The notes under the pieces are model-generated. The model was not told the DNA's origin, ran no database searches, and worked only from the letters and a program-made list of their open reading frames with translations. Positions 57,734 through 64,000 of a stretch of DNA of 64,000 bases are shown piece by piece. The stretch covers positions 3,906,001 through 3,970,000 of the forward strand of contig PZJY01000002.1 in NCBI GenBank assembly GCA_031472005.1, given 5' to 3'. A program made the position numbers and the translations under genes. How positions within the stretch are numbered: the stretch's first letter is position 1; each line of letters opens with the position of its first letter. This DNA comes from Tetracladium setigerum (Eukaryota; Ascomycota; Leotiomycetes; Helotiales).

Positions 57734-59752
57734 ATCGCCAACGATGACAAGGCGAGTGGCTCGAAGGTTGGACGAAGACTGGTATGATGAAGAAGATAGT
57801 ATGATGTTGTGGAAATGACGGGCCGAGAAAAGAATGTCCGATGTGACGTGGTGTTGATTGGAGGAGTATGAGAGGGTTTGCGAGCTGGTCCAATATGGGA
57901 AAACTGATGTCTTATTTTACTGGGAGGCGATGGTTGAGTAAAACCACTTGTGACCGGAGCAGGGCGCAAACGCACACCAGTGTGCTCGTTTGCTGTTTGG
58001 TATCAGTATCAACCAACGCGAGCTTTCCCCCAAACTGAGTGTGCTTTCTTCATGATAGTTGTTAAATTGTAGATGGAAAGCTTTGGAGGAGGTACTTCCT
58101 CTCTAGAATCTTTTTTTAACAGGACCCTCGAATCTACATACTCAGCATCTTTTTCACCTTCGTGTATCAAAGGGGATGAGCCTTATCTAGTGGTGCAAAA
58201 CTCCGGTACACAGATTCCTCTGCACATGAAGCAAGATGTGATAATTACAAAAGATATAATCAAGAAATCTAAATAGATAGAAATTTAAGAGCGTTTATAG
58301 ATTTTATGTCGCTTAAACTCGAAGTACCTGCGGTTTGTCTCGTTACGGGGGGGTGTCTCGGTACGCAGGGATAGACGTTACCAACGTTGATGGTTTGACT
58401 TTCCAAGAGTCTTTTGCCTCGTCTTTACGTTTTGAAACAAACACATGAAATAAATTTTGAATTCCAGTCTACAAAGATTAATACATTTATTATATTATTC
58501 TGACACTGGCGCAGTACTTTCAAGGGCGTGTTTGATTAAACTTGGCCAGTGTGTCCCGACCTCAATCGCTGTCATGTTTTGGCCTTCAATTGACCCTTGC
58601 TGGCTGCTTTGAGACTCAATGATCTTAGTATTTGATTGCTATAGTCTTTGTATGCATTTACTTAACGCATTTGCTGCTTAATGCATGTAAGAGCCATTTT
58701 ACCCCTCTTGACGCAGCAAACGAAGTCACGTTTTCTTTATCAAATGCACGTCAGATAATAAAATTTAAACAATTGAGAACCAATTCTAGTCCAATATTGT
58801 CATGAAATCATTAGAACAATGTCGAGGGTCTCTTGAAATCGCGATTGCGCGATCGCTGATTCATTGAGGAAATTTGCTCGTCCTTGGATCTGGAGAAATC
58901 TCGGGGCTTTCCCAATTCATGGAACATTATTTCTTGAAACATTAACTGACAAGTACCAATCTGTGCAAGAACAGGCATACACATTAGATTCGCACCGTGG
59001 GCAACAAGGGGAAGTGTGGGCGAAGGAACTAGCGGGGACTGAACTTCGCAAAATACCCGGCACGGGAGTCGTCGCGGGCTTGTCATTGATTCCATGAACT
59101 TGGTCTTTAAGATTTGGGATAGAAGGAATAATTACGGACAGGTTCTACTAAAACTTGTTGCCCTAATATTTTGCTTTTTGTGATAAATCGGCAACTTACC
59201 TATTATATGCAAACTCCAAACAGTTGCAAAATAAAGAAAGTATTGATTTTCAATCTCATAGCTAAGTGGTCTTGAAAATTTTCATGTTCACCTTATAATT
59301 TTAGTGTTGTTTGTTTATACTTAAGTTGCTTTTTGAAGTGTTGCTCTGGCCTTCACTTTATAAACGGCTTGGCAACCAGTCTTCTCTCCCATGTCCGCGC
59401 CGTTCTCGATCTTCTTAAATTTTCTCTCGTCCAACTTTACAACTACGAAATTTCGATCTACCAACATACTCAACAGCGCTCAGTCTATTATTCGCACTCG
59501 CGAGAATACACTCCTCGACCTGTCTCATTTCAGAGCCAACCCGACGCTCATCCACACCCCTTCCCTCGACGAGCTCATCGCAGCCCAAATCATATCAGGA
59601 TGGCCGAAGTAGAAGTAGGCGTCAATTAAATGGTCACGAGCACTAATCTCACTATCAAATCCCAAGAATTGTATGTTCTCGAAGCCTCTCTTCTCCAATA
59701 GACATGGGTTGTGCGAAGCTGACCATGATACAGCACAACGCTGGCAGACAAT
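57734..59752. other. Gene-free stretch containing the right inverted repeat
   Basis: Includes the inverted repeat at 58335-58378. Beyond it the DNA is AT-rich (58400-59300). Short frames near 58073, 58864 and 59333-59629 are unsupported; the last is close to the broken F-box-like gene and could belong to its leader. Confidence 0.4.
58335..58378 (+). repeat. Right inverted repeat
   Basis: Reads TTGTCTCGTTACGGGGGGGT then GTCTCGGTACGCAGGGATAG ACGT, the reverse-complement counterpart of 53251-53293. Confidence 0.75.
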
Positions 59753-61489
59753 ATGAGCAACGAGGAGTTGAGAGCCGCTCTTATTGCTTCTCTGACCGCG
59801 AACGAAGAGTTAAAAAAGTTCGTGGAGAAGGATGAAGACCACTCGGCTTCACTTGATATGAAGATTGAGGATGTGGATCCTGGATGCCCTTTCCTCGACA
59901 AATTTCCATCTGGTAAGTGTCTCTTTAGCATGCAGACGGACTTAAACTGATTCGGCGGTAGAAGTTCGAAATCAAGTCTATAGATTTCTGCTTATTAATG
60001 GGGAGCTGGCATCGACAAAAATTCAAATAACTTTTTCCGACTGGAAAAGTCCACCATTCAACATCGGCCTATCTACCTCAATTCTGCGGACATGTCGAAC
60101 CATTCACGATGAAGCTTCCGCCATCTTATACGGAGAGAATGTCTTTGCAGTAGACTTCACTGAGTCAGCTGATAATTCGCATTCCGGAAGGAGCAGACAC
60201 GATGATTTCTGGGAATAAACGACTGTGACTACTTCACGACTAAGTCTCTTGTCGCTGCGAAAAACTTCTCCAGAGTGAAAAGATGGAGGGTACTTCTCGA
60301 ACCGGGTCTTGAGTCTCGGGGTTATGATACCAGTTATCGCAGAATCGTAAAGTTCTGTCGTGCGTTAACCTTCCTCACAATAACTTCTCTTGATGTGCGA
60401 TTCCTTCTACATAGGGCAAATGACAATCCGAACGTTGACAGACGAGACCTACAGCTACTTTGGACGGCGATAAAGCCCTTCACTATGCTTCTTAACATCT
60501 TTCTGTTCATCTTGAGCCAACTGGAAAAAAAATATTGGGCTTGGTTTTTTTTTTGCGATGATTCGACAAGAATAAACGTAGAGATTCCGGAGGAATTGAA
60601 GGCTGCCTTGGCGGAAAGGATCCAAGGGAACAGCTCAGTCAAGCATGTCTTCAAGATGTATGATGCGCTGCTCTTGTACGCTCAAAGCTTTGAAAGGGAT
60701 AAAGTCTTTCAGTCGAATATGGATTATGATAATATAAATATGCTAAACCGAGAGTTTGTCGACATGTTTAATCCCGGTGAATGTTAACGCTGCCAGAGAC
60801 ATGATGACAATCCCTACCTGGGTAGCCAGCCACATCCTGTAGAAGTAGGGCTCCTGAAGGCAAGAGAAGCTAGAGAAAAGTTCAGCTTTCCGCAGTTCAA
60901 GGTGGCCCGCAGGCGAGTGTTGGAATACTTGGAACCCCAATATCAACAGATTGTGAAAGCGGCGTCGGCATTGGAGTCTCGCATCAACAAGCCCGTCAAG
61001 TCTACAAATCGACCTAACGACTACCTATATAAGAGCGTGAAGGCACACGTTTCGACACTTCTTCGCGTGGAGGAATACGCCGAAGCCTTTGTTCGTTATG
61101 CTCCTTGGAGGACAAAAGTGCTCATCACAACGCTCCACGACAACTATTCCTCGAGATACTCGGGATTTGAACGAGAACGTCTCTTAGACCAATTGCGAAA
61201 TATTGGGAACGTCATGCTCAAGAATTTTCATCGACATGAAGACAGACAGCCCTTGGTTTTGGAATTTGAAACCACGATGAAGAAGGTTGTTGCCGACTTG
61301 GATGCTCAACGATTGGCTATTGGCGAGGCAAGAAACGCTCTCCTAGAGCATGATGTTGATGGCACTGATCCTGGGTGTAATATCGACTTGCGAATTCGGA
61401 AATATGAGAGAATCGTATTTGGTGGAGGGATAGTCGATGCGAGAGACCTCTCTGGCTTGTTGGGATGGAGCGATTATGAAGTATTGTGA
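59753..61489 (+). pseudogene. Broken paralogue of the large F-box/2EXR-like gene
   Basis: Exon 1 is 59753-59912, the intron 59913-59961 (GTAAGT), and exon 2 runs to TGA at 61487-61489. The 2EXR-like block is clear (FPS, then EVRNQVYRFLLINGELAST; ILRTCRTIHDEASAILYGEN), and LEYLEPQYQQIVKAA near the end matches LCYLEPQYKRIVEAA of the protein at 15893. Two defects occur. The first is a frame jump at TTT 60206-60208, mended by one T. The second is an in-frame TAA at 60785-60787 between otherwise continuous coding sequence (NPGEC stop RCQRHDDNPYLG). With the first repaired, the coding frame spans about 562 codons. The stop codon has no plausible intron around it. It is either a pseudogene or, if the stop is also an error, a working paralogue without the acidic tail. 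Confidence 0.65.
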
Positions 61490-64000
61490 TGATCTTGGGT
61501 TTGGTCCCATCTCATGGGTTGGAAATCGACCAGATGTAACGCAGTTACGCCCCCGTCTTTGTGTATTTTGCTCTTGAAAAGATTGGCAAATGCTAATGAA
61601 TCCTCAATAGCTCTTATCCGTGAACGTTACTCTGGGCAGCGGCCTAGATTTGCAGAATGAATAAGTAATGAAAAAGTTTGCGCACCTTATTCCCATACTC
61701 ACTTTCCATTTTTTGACTCTCTTTGCGACGGGCTTTCAGATCCCGCACAACCCAACCAGATCCCTTGAACCTGGACAGAATGTAACCATACCCACCTTGC
61801 TGTCTCGTCCCGACAAGTCTCATCTCCCTCTCCACTTCAACTACTCAGACTAATCTTCGATTGGCGGGCAACTATTGAATGGAAACATGTTTTCCACATA
61901 CGAGTAATCAGACCAGCTCGTTTCTGTTCCTTTCTACGGGTCGAGTGGCCAATCCAACATCCTCTATTCCTACACACACCATACGGGCTGTTGGTCTCGA
62001 GATCCAATCTCATCCTTTCATATTCCTTCACCCATGTAACCCCGCTTGGCACGGACCTATTCCTAATTCCAGCACTTCGTTATCCAGTTTTTCAGTTCCA
62101 AGAGCCTGGGCGAGTGGTATGCAAGCAGCAACATGGGCTGACCCTTCCAACATCAACAAGTCACATTGGAGATTCATATCTAGCGATCTGACTTCGCCGC
62201 ACAATACCTTGATAACAAGATGAGCGCCAAAGGGTGATAAAGCGAAAATCAGCAGAGGTGGTGTTGTCCCAAGATATTGAGCGGTCTTGGGTGTTTGGTT
62301 GGAGGGGTGAGATTAGGATGAGATTGTCGCTGTTGGTTTGCGCTTCTTTTGCCATGCCAGGACGAGGAGGCGATGCGATGCGATGCGATGGCAAAGTTTC
62401 GCGCGAAGGGTGGTCGTTCGACTACTTCTGGAAGATGTTGATCTTGCTCTAGCGAGCTTCTGAATGCGGGTCTTGTCCTTTGGCCCCAAGAATTCCAAGG
62501 CTTCTCCAAGCATCGGCCAGCAGCGACACGAGGGCCAGAATTTTATGTTGGGGCAAAAAGTAAGATTTCTCTTGCCCATCTTGGTGAGCTTAGGGAAGGG
62601 AGGGGCGTTCTCCAAGATTCTTAGCAACAACGACGGGCCGAGGACTTGAGAGGAAGAGAGTTTTTGCTCTTGCGACTTGCTCCTTACGACCACAAAGTTT
62701 TTTCAGTAGCGCAATTAAGGTTCTTGGCCATTTTCCGTCGCGCTAATAATTATTGTGGATGTGGAGGAAGGGAATTGACCTACTGTAGGGAAGGGGGAGG
62801 GATTAAAGCGGCTGGAGACGAAATATGTGCGGCATCACACGGTCCGTATCACAACGTCAACACAACACCAGGTTGCACTCACTAACACCAGCATCGCGAC
62901 AACCTCTCTCGTATTCCTGTCACAACAATTGAAGAGTCCCTGGTCAATCGAGCACCACAGTACTGTATCTGTTGAGCGTTCGTTGGCTATTTGCGGGTTT
63001 CCGATGCGACTGCAGAAGATTTGCGACAGGCGACGCGGTGCTGTATCACGAATTCTCCGTCCACTTCTGAGGTGGTTCCACAACCAACAGTCGAGATGTA
63101 GTTCTCAGGGTCTTTTTGCTAGTCAGCATTACTAGACACTTCATATCCCCAACTGGGAAGGTCGTTATCATCCTCTGATCGCCATGAAGAGTGCCTGTTT
63201 CAAGTAGCTGTGTGTCTTGCAGCCAACAACAGCCTATTCTCTGTCCCAAATTGACAACTTACACCGCGAGTCATGGCGAAAGATTGGTTCAGATTGGTTG
63301 CCTACAACGCCTATGTCTTTGGCCGTCACAAACCGAGAGCTCAAATGTGCTCTCTTTTTCTTGGAAACTTGGAGTTGTCGAATCAAACTGATATTCTCCG
63401 AATATCTCACTACCAACTATGTGTGGAAAAGGAAGGTGGCACGTGCTGGGCCGCCGAGGGCGTTACGGCAGTTAAGCAGTGGCTTGATTAGTGCAACGGC
63501 ACTCCAAGACATTGGCACCTGGGCAGACCCCCTTCCAGAAGGTGATAAGTTTCAAACAACCACTCTCATGAGCTGGTCCAGCGGGGAAGCTCCATGGTGG
63601 GACTGGTCACGACGGGTTGTGGAAAAGGTTATCAAAAGTCAAGATGGGTCAAGCGATATCAACACCATGAAAAATTATATTGGCATCCTGTTTGCCATGG
63701 ATTCTAGTGCAGCCCACAAGACTCTTGGGTTTACTCTTGTCGCTTCTTATCTGAAGCCTGGACGACCGAGGAGGGGCGAACAGCTGCCAGAAATCGAAAG
63801 TGCTCTTGGGATGAGACGATGTGCATCTTGGCCACCAGAATCGGTAGGAATTGCACTCTGATGGGTGGTTACTGTTGTGTAACTGATCCACCACCCAAGT
63901 GAAAATTGTGGCATCTTTCCCAATTTGAGAAAGACCACCGAGAGGCGCGAAGCAAGCTCCTCGAGTTCTCTTATCTCAAGTCTTGGGATTCCTTGGTCAC
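61490..64000. other. Terminal 2.5 kb, no confident gene
   Basis: A short frame at 61668-61856 begins with a signal-peptide-like MKKFAHLIPILTFHFLTLFA but ends after about 61 codons. GATGCGATGCGATGCGATGG (a GCGAT microsatellite) lies near 62370. A frame at 63217-63861 (214 codons, no good ATG at its start) has a globular-looking C-terminal part, including GTWADPLPEGDKF, and may be an exon of a gene that begins upstream. I cannot assign it. Nothing else was recognised. Confidence 0.35.

Larger units (their letters stand above)
53251..58378. mobile_element. Candidate 5.1-kb Rep-bearing element bounded by inverted repeats
   Basis: The interval between two inverted copies of a roughly 40-bp sequence (53251-53293 and 58335-58378). 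It contains the Rep gene, its origin-like repeats, about 1.8 kb of non-coding DNA and a secreted L-domain-like gene. It sits about 250 bp upstream of RPC4. I could not identify a target-site duplication or a transposase, so this may be one mobile unit, or two copies of a dispersed repeat that happen to face each other. The boundaries are a proposal. Confidence 0.45.

Noticed and set aside
62825..62845. ATGTGCGGCAT as the start of a class II glutamine amidotransferase (MCGI)
   Set aside because: The following residues do not match the family and no amidotransferase motifs occur downstream.

Overview
The window is nuclear DNA of a filamentous ascomycete (Pezizomycotina). The evidence is many short introns (46-155 nt) with GTRAGT-type donors and CTAAC/CTGAC-type branch sites, Zn(II)2Cys6 and 2EXR/F-box-like proteins, a calcium-regulated aspartate/glutamate carrier, and long CT-rich leaders. 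A leotiomycete is my best guess, from the style of the lineage-specific proteins, but this is not proven. Strands were read separately and exon joins were checked by phase arithmetic. No rRNA, tRNA, CRISPR array or classical retroelement was recognised.

Layout. 0-12 kb: a Pus4/TruB pseudouridine synthase cut by the window edge, four lineage-specific proteins of unknown function, a cystinosin-like lysosomal/vacuolar transporter and a small F-box-like gene. 12-15.9 kb: no gene recognised. 15.9-32 kb: a large F-box-like protein followed by a 17-bp GCTGGATA repeat field, the mitochondrial aspartate/glutamate carrier, an RNase H-fold protein, and cyclin B with a 12-nt first exon. 32-37 kb: a regulator with a C-terminal zinc cluster and a long gene-free stretch with G-rich tracts. 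37.9-46.2 kb: a head-to-head pair sharing a 425-bp promoter. One member is a 1525-residue C2H2 zinc-finger / pseudokinase / vWA protein and the other is a subtilase with a long N-terminal domain. 46.7-53 kb: an unknown cytosolic-type protein, a secreted DUF1996 protein and the RNA polymerase III subunit RPC4/Rpc53.

53.2-58.4 kb: a candidate 5.1-kb element bounded by a roughly 40-bp imperfect inverted repeat. It carries an intact CRESS-DNA-type Rep gene (HUH endonuclease plus superfamily 3 helicase). Seven GTTCCA motifs and a perfect 17-bp stem-loop lie just upstream of that gene, as expected of a replication origin. It also encloses a secreted Ecm33/receptor-L-domain-like gene. 59.7-61.5 kb: a broken paralogue of the F-box-like gene at 15.9 kb. 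The last 2.5 kb has no confident gene.

Two things stand out as possible systems. The first is the pseudokinase-vWA / subtilase divergent pair, whose domains resemble conflict and immune modules. The second is the Rep gene with its origin-like repeats and flanking inverted repeats. A separate caution is that eight reading-frame breaks in seven genes are all repaired by adding a single base within a short homopolymer. This looks like consensus error of the assembly rather than decay, and it affects how several genes should be read.
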